64,000 bases of DNA, taken from Alphaproteobacteria bacterium. GTDB taxonomy: Bacteria; Pseudomonadota; Alphaproteobacteria; JAAEOK01. The notes under the pieces are model-generated. The model did not search any database. It saw only the letters and a program-made list of their open reading frames with translations, and had not been told where the DNA came from. The translations under genes and the position numbers were made by a program. Below, one piece after another: positions 54,619 to 62,974 of the stretch (positions are counted from its first letter, which is position 1; the number at the start of each line of letters is the position of its first letter). The DNA lies in the NCBI GenBank assembly GCA_024244705.1, contig JAAEOK010000112.1:1-64000 (forward strand), given 5' to 3'.

Positions 54619-55428
54619 ATGTCCGTGCTCCTATTCGAAAAACGAGACCGCATTGCGTTTCTCACACTCAATCGCCCGGCTGCCCTCAACGCCATCAATC
54701 CCGAACTTCATGAACGTCTATGCGCGGCTTGGGATGATATTGCCGGCGACGACGGCATCGATGTCGCCATCATTACCGGGGCCGGCGACGATGCCTTTTG
54801 CGCCGGCGCCGATCTCAAGGAATTCGTGCCGCCGCTCATGGGCTGTGACCCGACCGCAATTCGCGACCTGGTCCCGCTCGGGCTGGGCGGGCTTACCCGC
54901 GGCCTACACTGGATGGCGAAGCCGGTCATCGCCGCGGTCAATGGCTGGGCGCTGTCGGGCGGATTCGAAACCGCGCTCGCCGCCGACATTCGGATCGCAT
55001 CGGAAAACGCAAAATTCGGCTCCTTCGAGGCGCGACGCGGCTTCCATCACGGCGACGGCGGCATTCCGCGGCTGGTCAATTCCTGCGGCCTGAGTTTCGC
55101 GATGGAAATGCTTCTAACCGCCGAGCCGATCGATGCCGAACGAGCCCGGCAGGTGAACCTGGTTTCGCGTGTGGTTCCACACCGCAAGCTGATGGAGGAA
55201 GCCGAGCTCGTTGCGCGCCAGATCCTAAGGAACGATCAAGTCGCCGTGCGCTCTGCCAAAGCGACCATTCTCGACATGATCGGCCGTTCGCTCGACGACC
55301 AACTGAGGCTGGAGGCGATCAACGGTTATACGTGCATGTCCGATGCCGAGCGCGTGAGGCCGCTGCTCGAAGCATTCTACAGCAAGACGGACAAAGGCCG
55401 GGCCGGCCGCAACGCTACCCCACTCTAG
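54619..55428 (+). CDS. Enoyl-CoA hydratase/isomerase family protein, first copy
   Basis: A 269-residue crotonase-fold enzyme. It shows DRIAFLTLNRPAALNAINPE, oxyanion-hole segments AFCAGADLKEFVPPLM and NGWALSGGFETALAADIRIA, and FGSFEARRGFHHGDGGIPRL. Glu occurs at both positions used by true hydratases (FEARRG and SFAMEMLLTAE), so dehydrating or hydrating activity is plausible. It is followed 13 bases later by a second copy with its own AGGAGG. Confidence 0.87.
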   Translation: MSVLLFEKRDRIAFLTLNRPAALNAINPELHERLCAAWDDIAGDDGIDVAIITGAGDDAFCAGADLKEFVPPLMGCDPTAIRDLVPLGLGGLTRGLHWMAKPVIAAVNGWALSGGFETALAADIRIASENAKFGSFEARRGFHHGDGGIPRLVNSCGLSFAMEMLLTAEPIDAERARQVNLVSRVVPHRKLMEEAELVARQILRNDQVAVRSAKATILDMIGRSLDDQLRLEAINGYTCMSDAERVRPLLEAFYSKTDKGRAGRNATPL

Positions 55429-55441
55429 CAGGAGGCAATCA

Positions 55442-56242
55442 ATGACCGTTCATGTCGAGAAAAACGGATTTGTCACGACCATCATCAATGACCGGCCCGA
55501 AGCGCGGAATGCCGTCGATCCCGAGTCCGCGGACGCATTGGTCGATGCATTTCTCGCTTTCGAAGCCGATGCGGAATCGCGCGTCGCCGTTTTCCATGGA
55601 GCGCATGGCGCATTCTGCGCCGGTTGGGATCTCAAATATGCCGCATCCCTGGACAATATCGACGAACCCATTAGCGAATTGCGCTTTCCCGACGACGGAT
55701 CCACGCCTCCGCGTGGGCCGCTGGGACCGTCGCGCCTCGACCTGAGCAAACCGGTGATCGCCGCCGTGGCAGGCCCGGCGGTCGCCGGCGGCATGGAGCT
55801 GGCTCTTTGGTGCGACATCCGGGTCATGGAACAAGACGCCTATTTCGGCGTCTATTGTCGGCGCTGGGGGGTGCCGCTGATCGACGGCGGCACCGTGCGG
55901 CTGCCACGGATCATCGGCCAAGGACGGGCGCTTGAGATTATCATGACCGGGCGTAAGGTCCCGGCCGAGGAATGCTACCGGATCGGGCTCTGCGAGAAAG
56001 TCGTCCCGAACGGCGAATCGCGCAGCACGGCGGAGGCAATGGCCCATGAAATTGCCCGCTTCCCTCCCGAGTGTGTGCGTGCCGACCGGGCGTCGGCCTA
56101 TCGCAGTTTCGCGCTACCGGTCGATCAGGCCCTGCGCGCGGAATTCAAGAACGGACTGGCCTGCCTCAAGAGCGAAGGTGTGAGCGGCGCCGATCGGTTC
56201 GCGTCCGGCCACGGTCGGCATGGCAGTTTCGATGACATATGA
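55442..56242 (+). CDS. Enoyl-CoA hydratase/isomerase family protein, second copy
   Basis: A 266-residue crotonase-fold protein. The oxyanion segments are AFCAGWDLKYAASLDNIDEP and AGPAVAGGMELALWCDIRVM. The first catalytic Glu is replaced (FGVYCRRWGVPLIDGGTVRL), while the second remains (GRALEIIMTGRKVPAEE). It may therefore catalyse a different crotonase-family reaction. It belongs with the first copy in one operon, judged by the 13-base gap. Confidence 0.85.
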   Translation: MTVHVEKNGFVTTIINDRPEARNAVDPESADALVDAFLAFEADAESRVAVFHGAHGAFCAGWDLKYAASLDNIDEPISELRFPDDGSTPPRGPLGPSRLDLSKPVIAAVAGPAVAGGMELALWCDIRVMEQDAYFGVYCRRWGVPLIDGGTVRLPRIIGQGRALEIIMTGRKVPAEECYRIGLCEKVVPNGESRSTAEAMAHEIARFPPECVRADRASAYRSFALPVDQALRAEFKNGLACLKSEGVSGADRFASGHGRHGSFDDI

Positions 56243-56347
56243 AATCATCGACTGGCGCGACAGGTCGGTTTTCATGACCTCCAAACTTTGACAGTATGGG
56301 ACGGCCGTTGACCGCGGACACGGCTGTGTTCATGCGAGGAACCGACG

Positions 56348-57151
56348 ATGGCAGAACTTGCACAAATGAATACTGATCCGCCGGTGCTTCTCCGCCTTGA
56401 CCGAGACGGCATCTGCACGTTGACACTCAATCGGCCGGAAGCGCGAAATGCCCTTTCCGAGGAGTTGATCGATGCGCTGCAGGGCGAATTTGATGCCATC
56501 GCCAGCGACGAGTCGGTGAGAGCCGTCGTCCTCGCCGCGAATGGCCCGGCATTTTGTGCCGGGCATGACATGCGGCAAATGCGGGCCCATCCGACGATGG
56601 ACTATTATGAAGCGTTGTTTGCCAAGTCCAGCCGCTTGATGATGTCGATACTTCGCCTTCCCCAACCGGTGATCGCCCGGGTCCATGGAACGGCGACCGC
56701 GGCGGGAAGTCAGCTGGTCGGAACCTGCGACCTTGCCGTCGCCACAGAGTCCGTGCGGATAGCGACACCCGGCGTGAACATCGGCTTGTTTTGCTCGACA
56801 CCAATGGTCGCGGTCAGCCGGAACGTCGGACGCAAGAGAGCGATGGAAATGCTGATTACCGGCGCCCCAATTACCGCTCGGGAAGCCGAGCGTTTCGGTC
56901 TCGTCAATCGTGTTGTCGACGACAGCGAGTTGGATGCCTCGATCGCGGAATTGTGCAGGGCGATCACCTCCAAATCGGCGATGGTGATGCGGATCGGCAA
57001 GGAAGCATTCTACCGTCAGCTCGAGATGGGGGTCGAAGATGCCTATTCCTACACCGCGGCGGTGATGGCGAAGAACATGATGGCCGACGACGCCGTCGAA
57101 GGGATTGACGCGTTTATTGCCAAGCGTCAGCCGGTCTGGAAGGACCGGTAA
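56348..57151 (+). CDS. Enoyl-CoA hydratase/isomerase family protein, third copy (ECHDC3-like)
   Basis: A 267-residue crotonase-fold protein with GAGGAA before the ATG. It reads CTLTLNRPEARNALSEELID, AFCAGHDMRQMRAHPTMDYY and HGTATAAGSQLVGTCDLAVA. The region IATPGVNIGLFCSTPMVAVS lacks the first catalytic Glu and matches the ECHDC3 subgroup; RKRAMEMLITGAPITAREAE keeps the second. Physiological substrate unknown. The 105-base gap before it suggests its own promoter; TTTGACAGTATGGGACGG lies at 56285-56302. Confidence 0.86.
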   Translation: MAELAQMNTDPPVLLRLDRDGICTLTLNRPEARNALSEELIDALQGEFDAIASDESVRAVVLAANGPAFCAGHDMRQMRAHPTMDYYEALFAKSSRLMMSILRLPQPVIARVHGTATAAGSQLVGTCDLAVATESVRIATPGVNIGLFCSTPMVAVSRNVGRKRAMEMLITGAPITAREAERFGLVNRVVDDSELDASIAELCRAITSKSAMVMRIGKEAFYRQLEMGVEDAYSYTAAVMAKNMMADDAVEGIDAFIAKRQPVWKDR

Positions 57152-57175
57152 ACCGAGTACGGCACGGCACCCTCC

Positions 57176-58822
57176 TTGCGAAAACCACCCGCCGTCATCT
57201 CCGGCAAAGTTCCGGTAATATCCAAGCGTCGAACCGCAGCAACGACTCCGACGCGGGCAGACAAAGGCGCCGCGTTGCGCGCCGAAGCCATCGCCGCATA
57301 TCGAGACGGTAGCGACCGCGTGGCCGAGGCCGGTCTTCAGCATATCCTGAGCTCCGCCGCAAACGATTTGGCGGTCCTGGAGGCGGCGTTGAAAATTGCC
57401 ATCGAACGCCACAGAATCGCGGACGCCGTATCGCTGGCCCGTCGCGCTGTCACCGTCGCGCCAGAGCGCGGCGATATTCACAATACGCTCGGCGCCGCGC
57501 TGCTCGCCGCAAAAGAGGCCGACGAGGCGGTTACGGCCTTGACCCGCGCGGTCGAGTTGACGCCGAATTCCGGCGACGCCTGGTTCAATTTGGGTTGCGC
57601 ACAGCAGGCGCTTGGCGACAAGGCGGCGGCGTTGAAATCCTACCGAAAGGCTCAAGAGCTTGAACCTGAAAAAATTACTATAATAAATAATTTAGGGGTT
57701 ATTCTTCGTGAATTAGGTGAAATAGAGGAGTCGGCTCTCTGTTTTGAAAACGCGCGCAAGATCGCGCCGCAGGATGTTCGAATCCTGCGCAATCTGGCGC
57801 ACTCCTACCGCCTGTGCGGCCGCATGGATGACGCGCTCCGCCACCTCGATCAAGCCGTGGCCATCGATCCCGACAATGCGGGAGCGCGCTTCAGCCGTGC
57901 CACCACCCTGCTGATGAGCGGAGACTACGGTCGCGGCTGGGATGAGTATGAATGGTGTTGGCAGGCCGAGGGCGGGAAGCCTCGCTCCCTGCCGCAACCG
58001 CGGTGGGATGGATTGCCGGATCGGGCGCAGACCCTATTGCTTTACCATGACCAAGGCTACGGCGACACGATCCAGTTTTCACGTTTCATTGCCCAGGCAC
58101 GCGAACGTATGGGCCGCGTCATCGTGGAATGTCCCGAACGCTTGGCAAAGCTCATGCGCACGGTTGATGGGGTCGACGAGGTCGTGACCTCGACAAAGAA
58201 TCTCTCTTTCGACACCCATTCCCCCATCATCAGCCTGGGCCGCCTGATCGACGCCCGCCTCGAAACGGTTGGCACTGGGGTTCCCTATATGCGCGCCGAC
58301 ACGGCACAGATCCAGGAATGGGCGAGCCGCCTCCGTGAACCTGGCATGAGGGTCGGGCTGGTATGGGCTGGCAACCCTCGCCAACCGCGCGATCGTGTCC
58401 GTTCGACCGAATTGGCCGCGCTGGCGCCGCTCGGAACGGTGAAGTCGGTGTCGTTATACATTCTGCAGAAGGAGCCGGGCCCGGGCCGGAAGGATCTGCA
58501 AAACCCGCCGCCCGGCCTCAACCTCATCGATCTCGGCAAGGATGTCGGCGATTTCGCCACGACCGCCGCGTTGATCCATCGTCTCGACCTCCTCATAACG
58601 GTCGATACGGTCACCGCGCACCTGGCCGGCGCCATCGGTTGTCCGGTGTGGACGTTGCTGAGCCGCGAGGCGGATTGGCGGTGGCTGGTGGATCGTGCCG
58701 ATAGTCCATGGTATCCCACCATGCGCCTATTCCGGCAAGAACAGTTTGGCGATTGGTCCGCAGTCATGGAGGAAGTTCGATCGGCACTGGAAGAGTTGGC
58801 ACGAGGGTATCGTTCCCTATGA
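57176..58822 (+). CDS. TPR protein with C-terminal glycosyltransferase-9-like domain
   Basis: A 548-residue protein, probably from TTG 57176 (no nearby ATG). Residues 85-250 hold at least five TPR units (DIHNTLGAALLAAKEADEAV, AWFNLGCAQQALGDKAAALK, LRNLAHSYRLCGRMDDALRH). From about 290 the sequence YHDQGYGDTIQFSRFIAQAR and MRVGLVWAGNPRQPRDRVRS, then HRLDLLITVDTVTAHLAGAI resemble the GT9/heptosyltransferase-like domain found after TPRs. Codons for KITIINNLGVILRELGEI are unusually AT-rich. It overlaps the next gene by ATGA. Confidence 0.8.
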   Translation: MRKPPAVISGKVPVISKRRTAATTPTRADKGAALRAEAIAAYRDGSDRVAEAGLQHILSSAANDLAVLEAALKIAIERHRIADAVSLARRAVTVAPERGDIHNTLGAALLAAKEADEAVTALTRAVELTPNSGDAWFNLGCAQQALGDKAAALKSYRKAQELEPEKITIINNLGVILRELGEIEESALCFENARKIAPQDVRILRNLAHSYRLCGRMDDALRHLDQAVAIDPDNAGARFSRATTLLMSGDYGRGWDEYEWCWQAEGGKPRSLPQPRWDGLPDRAQTLLLYHDQGYGDTIQFSRFIAQARERMGRVIVECPERLAKLMRTVDGVDEVVTSTKNLSFDTHSPIISLGRLIDARLETVGTGVPYMRADTAQIQEWASRLREPGMRVGLVWAGNPRQPRDRVRSTELAALAPLGTVKSVSLYILQKEPGPGRKDLQNPPPGLNLIDLGKDVGDFATTAALIHRLDLLITVDTVTAHLAGAIGCPVWTLLSREADWRWLVDRADSPWYPTMRLFRQEQFGDWSAVMEEVRSALEELARGYRSL

Positions 58823-59310
58823 GCGGTCATGACAGCTATGAGGACGCGGCCCTGCGCGAGGTCTTGGCCAAAGTGCAAACGATCGCCATGGTCGGCGCCA
58901 GCCCGGACTGGAACCGGCCGAGTTATTTCGCCATGAAATATCTACAAACCAAGGGCTTTCGCGTCATACCGGTCAATCCCAAAGCGGCCGGCCAGGAAAT
59001 TCTCGACGAACCGGTATATGCCGCGTTGAAGGATATTCCCGGTCCGGTCGACATGGTCGACATCTTTCGCAATTCCGCCGCCGCCGGGCCGATAACCGAC
59101 GACGCGATCGAGATCGGCGCCAAGGTGGTCTGGATGCAGCTCGGTGTGCGCAATGACGAGGCGGCGGAGCGCGCCGAAAAGGCCGGCGTCACCGTGATCA
59201 TGAACCGCTGCCCGAAGATCGAATACGGGCGTCTCCACGGCGAGCTGAGTTGGAGCGGGATCAATTCGGGCATCATCACCAGCAAACGTCGCAAGGTGCG
59301 ATTGGCATGA
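58819..59310 (+). CDS. CoA-binding domain protein (YccU-like)
   Basis: A 163-residue Rossmann-fold protein starting MSGHDSYEDAALREVLAKVQ, its ATG overlapping the TPR gene stop. The CoA-binding fold shows TIAMVGASPDWNRPSYFAMK, GFRVIPVNPKAAGQEILDEP, GPVDMVDIFRNSAAAGPITD and VWMQLGVRNDEAAERAEKAG, with VTVIMNRCPKIEYGRL near the end. Function in the cell is unknown. It overlaps metY by four bases, a pairing frequent in alphaproteobacteria. Confidence 0.87.
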   Translation: MSGHDSYEDAALREVLAKVQTIAMVGASPDWNRPSYFAMKYLQTKGFRVIPVNPKAAGQEILDEPVYAALKDIPGPVDMVDIFRNSAAAGPITDDAIEIGAKVVWMQLGVRNDEAAERAEKAGVTVIMNRCPKIEYGRLHGELSWSGINSGIITSKRRKVRLA

Positions 59311-60605
59311 CCGACAACACTTCCAAGTTCGGTTTCGAGACCCGGTCCGTGCACGCAGGCACGCCGCCGGAACCGGTGACCGGCGCCCGCAACATGCCGA
59401 TTTTCCAGACCACGGCCTATGTCTTCGATGACGTCGATCACGCCGCCTCTTTGTTCAATCTCCAAACGTTCGGCTACATCTACAGCCGTCTCACCAACCC
59501 GACCGTTTCCGCCCTCGAGGAACGAGTGGCCAGCCTCGAAGATGGACGGGGATGCGTCGCCGTCGCTTCCGGACATGCCGCCCAGCTGCTGCTTTTCCAT
59601 ACGCTGCTGGAGACCGGCGATCACTTTGTCGCATCGGGGAATCTCTATGGCGGGTCAATTACCCAGTTCACCCACGCCTTCCGCAAATTCGGCTGGCACA
59701 GCACGCTCGTCGATCCCCGCGACCCCGACAATTTTCGGCGCGCCCTCAAGCCGGAAAGCAAGGCGATATTCATCGAGAACCTGGCCAATCCCGGCGGAAT
59801 CGTGGTCGATATCGAGGCCGTCGCCGCGGTCGCCAGGGCGGCCGGTCTGCCCTTGATCGTGGACAACACGATGGCCACGCCATTTCTCTGTCGGCCATTC
59901 GAATGGGGCGCCGATCTCATCGTACACTCGATGACCAAATTCCTCGGTGGGCACGGGACATCGATGGGCGGCGCGGTGGTGGAATCCGGTCGCTTCGATT
60001 GGGCCGCCAACGACAAGTTCAAGGCGATGGTCGAGCCCGATCCCGCCTATCACGGCCTCCGCTTTCACGAAACATTTGGCGATTTCGGCTTCACCATGAA
60101 GGCGCGCGCGGTGGGTCTGCGTGATCTCGGTCCGACGTTGTCGCCGACCAACGCGTTCCTGATATTGACCGGGATCGAGACGCTTCCATTGCGCATGCAG
60201 CGTCATGTCGAGAATGCTCAACGGGTCGCCGAATTTCTCGAGGCGCACGATGCCGTCGACTGGGTCTCCTATGCCGGGCTCAAGAGCAGTCCTTACTACG
60301 AGCTTGCCAAGAAATATCTCCCAGCCGGCGCCGGCTCGGTTTTTACATTTGGTGTCAAGGGCGGCTACGACGCGGGGATCAAGGTCGTCGAGGCTTGCAA
60401 CCTCCTTTCGCACCTGGCGAATGTCGGCGACACGCGAAGCCTGATACTTCATCCCGCGTCGACGACGCATCGCCAACTCGCGGAGTCGCAACGCATCGCC
60501 GCTGGGGCCGGTCCCGACGTGGTGCGGCTGTCGATCGGTATCGAGACCGCGGCCGACATCATCGACGATCTCGATCAGGCCATGGTGGCCTCACAGGGAG
60601 CCTAA
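59307..60605 (+). CDS. metY: O-acetylhomoserine aminocarboxypropyltransferase (sulfhydrylase)
   Basis: A 432-residue PLP enzyme making homocysteine from O-acetylhomoserine and sulfide. It starts MTDNTSKFGFETRSVHAGTP. Motifs are FGYIYSRLTNPTVSALEERV, VAVASGHAAQLLLFHTLLET, GLPLIVDNTMATPFLCRPFE and the PLP-lysine HSMTKFLGGHGTSMGGAVVE. The length of about 430 matches MetY rather than MetB/MetZ. The CutA stop on the other strand overlaps its stop region. Confidence 0.92.
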   Translation: MTDNTSKFGFETRSVHAGTPPEPVTGARNMPIFQTTAYVFDDVDHAASLFNLQTFGYIYSRLTNPTVSALEERVASLEDGRGCVAVASGHAAQLLLFHTLLETGDHFVASGNLYGGSITQFTHAFRKFGWHSTLVDPRDPDNFRRALKPESKAIFIENLANPGGIVVDIEAVAAVARAAGLPLIVDNTMATPFLCRPFEWGADLIVHSMTKFLGGHGTSMGGAVVESGRFDWAANDKFKAMVEPDPAYHGLRFHETFGDFGFTMKARAVGLRDLGPTLSPTNAFLILTGIETLPLRMQRHVENAQRVAEFLEAHDAVDWVSYAGLKSSPYYELAKKYLPAGAGSVFTFGVKGGYDAGIKVVEACNLLSHLANVGDTRSLILHPASTTHRQLAESQRIAAGAGPDVVRLSIGIETAADIIDDLDQAMVASQGA

Positions 60606-60934
60606 TCCGATTCACCGGGCGGCCGCGTTTCCGCCTCGACCCAGGCAAGGTAATCGGTGTGCCCGTTTTCGATCGGCAGCGCGATGATGCATGGGCATTG
60701 ATAGCTGTGGCGTACCGTGGCGCGGTCGACCAGCGCATCGACCAGATCGCGCCGCGTGCGGGCCAGCAAGACGACCTCGTCGCGATTTCTGATCTCACCT
60801 TGCCAACGATAAATGGAATGACATCCGTCGATCAGGTTGACCCCCGACGCCAGCCGTGCGCCGACAAGGTCGGCCGCGATCGACTTCGCCTCGGCCAGCG
60901 ATCCGACTGTCATGTAAACGGTGCACAGATTCAT
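60602..60934 (-). CDS. cutA: Divalent-cation tolerance protein CutA
   Basis: A 110-residue ferredoxin-like-fold protein starting MNLCTVYMTVGSLAEAKSIA with AAAGGAAAAGG upstream of ATG 60934. It shows LVGARLASGVNLIDGCHSIY, YRWQGEIRNRDEVVLLARTR and QCPCIIALPIENGHTDYLAW, the conserved trimer-interface and metal-site blocks. It may take part in copper tolerance. Its end overlaps the metY stop in convergent orientation. Confidence 0.92.
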   Translation of the reverse strand: MNLCTVYMTVGSLAEAKSIAADLVGARLASGVNLIDGCHSIYRWQGEIRNRDEVVLLARTRRDLVDALVDRATVRHSYQCPCIIALPIENGHTDYLAWVEAETRPPGESD

Positions 60935-60967
60935 TAACCTTTTCCTTTGAAAATTGCCTCCACGCAT

Positions 60968-60996
60968 TTGGCAAAATTGACTTTTTAGTCTATCAT
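60968..60996 (+). promoter_or_regulatory. Sigma-70-type promoter for the 61029 gene
   Basis: TTGGCA (60968-60973), a 17-base spacer and TATCAT (60991-60996) lie 32 bases before the ATG at 61029. This is among the best promoter matches in the window. It sits just behind the divergent cutA start. Confidence 0.65.
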
Positions 60997-61028
60997 CTCC
61001 TTGGGTGTCCCAGTGATGGGAGAAGGTC

Positions 61029-61298
61029 ATGGTTGAGGTAGCGTTGCGTGCCGAATCGGCGCGCGAGCAAGTACGTGTCCGGTTGACGACGCCACAGCGC
61101 CGTTGGCTTGAGAGGGGACTTGAAGAACCAGGTGGTAAGTTGCCGTTATTCGATGATAAAGGGCAGCGCTATGATGCACGAATGATTCGTAGCGCGATCG
61201 AACGCGGCTACGCGGAACCTTGGTTCTCGAACCCGATCAAGCCCGACTGGTTGGTTTGCCGCTTGACGGAGAGGGGGCGTGCGGCGCTGGACCGGTAG
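61029..61298 (+). CDS. Small conserved-looking protein of unknown function
   Basis: An 89-residue soluble protein (MVEVALRAESAREQVRVRLT) with a central basic helix TPQRRWLERGLEEPGGKLPL and a C-terminus KPDWLVCRLTERGRAALDR that looks like the last helix of a winged-helix domain. I do not recognise a named family. GGGAGAAGG precedes the ATG and a good promoter lies upstream, so expression is likely. It stands alone, divergent from cutA. Confidence 0.7.
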   Translation: MVEVALRAESAREQVRVRLTTPQRRWLERGLEEPGGKLPLFDDKGQRYDARMIRSAIERGYAEPWFSNPIKPDWLVCRLTERGRAALDR

Positions 61299-61339
61299 GG
61301 CCGGCCCGGACCGTATCAAACGGCCCCGCCAGGCAGCGC

Positions 61340-61726
61340 CTACTGCTCGCTTTGTAGCCGTTCGACAAAGGCGAGCAGATCTTCGATGTCAGTCACGGAA
61401 ATCGTGAAGGCCGCGGCGCCCAGCGTAGAACCTTGCTCGTTGTCAATTTCCTCGATGCGAACGAACACCGGGTGCGGTCGGCGCGCATAGAAGGTCCCAA
61501 ATCGCTCATCGTAGTCGGCCATTCCGACCAACAACCGGAAAGAGGGCGTGCTGTCGATTCCGCCGTACGGGTTGATGTCGCCGACGACGTGGCATCGCGT
61601 GCAGTGTTGAGCCGCCAGCTTGCGGCCGGCCTCGGCGTCGCCTTCCGCCGCCGCATCGAACGGCGGGAAAAACAATATCGTCAACAAAATCACGACGGGA
61701 ATACGTCGAAGACCGTTCATGGCCAC
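61340..61726 (-). CDS. Small exported c-type cytochrome
   Basis: A 128-residue protein with a signal peptide (RIPVVILLTILFFPPFDAAA) and one heme-attachment motif in KLAAQHCTRCHVVGDINPYG (Cys42, Cys45, His46). The remainder (STPSFRLLVGMADYDERFGT, TVTDIEDLLAFVERLQSEQ-like end) fits a monoheme class I cytochrome with a C-terminal helix; the distal Met ligand is not certain. It should act in periplasmic electron transfer. ATG 61726 or ATG 61720 may be used. Confidence 0.84.
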   Translation of the reverse strand: MAMNGLRRIPVVILLTILFFPPFDAAAEGDAEAGRKLAAQHCTRCHVVGDINPYGGIDSTPSFRLLVGMADYDERFGTFYARRPHPVFVRIEEIDNEQGSTLGAAAFTISVTDIEDLLAFVERLQSEQ

Positions 61727-61807
61727 AGACTATCCCAAACCGTTGTGGCCGCAAACATGGTGGCTGCCCAGCTCCACCGAGGCGAGCCAAGGGCCTTTGT
61801 GCGACGC

Positions 61808-62974
61808 TTACTCGGCGACCATTGCCGGCTGGAGTGCCGCAGACAGGGCGTTGGCGACGACCTGGCCGACAATTTCGTGGCCGGCCTTGGACCAATGTCC
61901 GTCGCAGGGAAGAAAATACCGATCCGTGTCCGGTTCGACGGCCGTCATCGCCGTCAGGCCATCAATGAAATATACGTTCGGATTGTCGGCCGCCAGCGAG
62001 CGCAACATTCGGCTCGATGAAGCCTCATCGGTTTCGATCGCCGCCCGGCGAAAATCCCGTGTCGTCGGAATCGAAAATATGATCACCGGCATACCGTTGC
62101 GGGCGGCTGCCCGCTTGGCGATTCGCCCAAGAAAATGGTGTGCTGCTTGGAGCTGGTGCGGTTCGGCGTCGTAATAGCCGGAAAAACCCGACTCGTCGAA
62201 TTCGCGCTCTTCCAGCAGTGTCATGGCGTACATCACGGCGCCGTAGGTGTAGGTGAAATCGCGTCCGAAATTCGCGATAAACTGGAAGATCCCGAGGTCT
62301 TTGTATTGCCAGTCCCGGAACGTGATTTCGCCCGGTGGCTCGTCGACCGGATGGAAAACCTCATATTTCCCATCGCCGGAGGCACGAAAATAAGGCCGAT
62401 AGCGGTATGCGTAAGAGTTTCTTTTGGCCTCCCAAACCTCCGGGTCGTTGTCGCTGTAATCATTGTCGGGCAAGAAGAAAATGACGACCGCATCATGGTC
62501 GTACGTGTCGGCGAAGTGCTCGTATATGAGATAGTATTGGACCGGTCCGACATGGCCCGCGGCGCCAAAATTCAAGAAATCGAAGCCTTGGCTTTCGACG
62601 ATGGTGTCGAACCGGTCTTCCTGCACCACGCCGTAGCCTTCCAGAAAAGAATCGCCGAGGCCGAATACGGTTGGAATTCCATGCCTCGGTAGGTTCCAGG
62701 AATCGTCGCGGGCGCCAACTTCATTCGACGCATAGACGACCGAATAACAGGATCGTCGATCGCTACCTTGGGCATCGGCTTTGTGCCATGCGCCCCAAGG
62801 ATGATTTTCTGTGCGCCACGAATCGGCGGGCGGCACATCGGCGCGCGTCGCCCAAATTACCGGGCGATACTTGACCGGTACCAAACCGAATTCAAAAACG
62901 ATGGCAGCAGCGATCTCGGCAATCAGTAGGAAAATGACAATGATCAGCGCCGCCGTTCCAGCAAGCCTGAACAT
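61808..62974 (-). CDS. SGNH/GDSL-fold hydrolase-like protein with N-terminal membrane anchor
   Basis: A 388-residue protein with one N-terminal span (AGTAALIIVIFLLIAEIAAA). SGNH blocks are visible: PTVFGLGDSFLEGYGVVQED (nucleophile Ser in GDS), FLNFGAAGHVGPVQYYLIYE (block II/III) and FLPCDGHWSKAGHEIVGQVV (Asp and His of block V, DGHW). The fold is that of esterases and polysaccharide O-acetyl-handling proteins. The catalytic part probably faces the periplasm. Substrate unknown. Confidence 0.8.
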   Translation of the reverse strand: MFRLAGTAALIIVIFLLIAEIAAAIVFEFGLVPVKYRPVIWATRADVPPADSWRTENHPWGAWHKADAQGSDRRSCYSVVYASNEVGARDDSWNLPRHGIPTVFGLGDSFLEGYGVVQEDRFDTIVESQGFDFLNFGAAGHVGPVQYYLIYEHFADTYDHDAVVIFFLPDNDYSDNDPEVWEAKRNSYAYRYRPYFRASGDGKYEVFHPVDEPPGEITFRDWQYKDLGIFQFIANFGRDFTYTYGAVMYAMTLLEEREFDESGFSGYYDAEPHQLQAAHHFLGRIAKRAAARNGMPVIIFSIPTTRDFRRAAIETDEASSSRMLRSLAADNPNVYFIDGLTAMTAVEPDTDRYFLPCDGHWSKAGHEIVGQVVANALSAALQPAMVAE

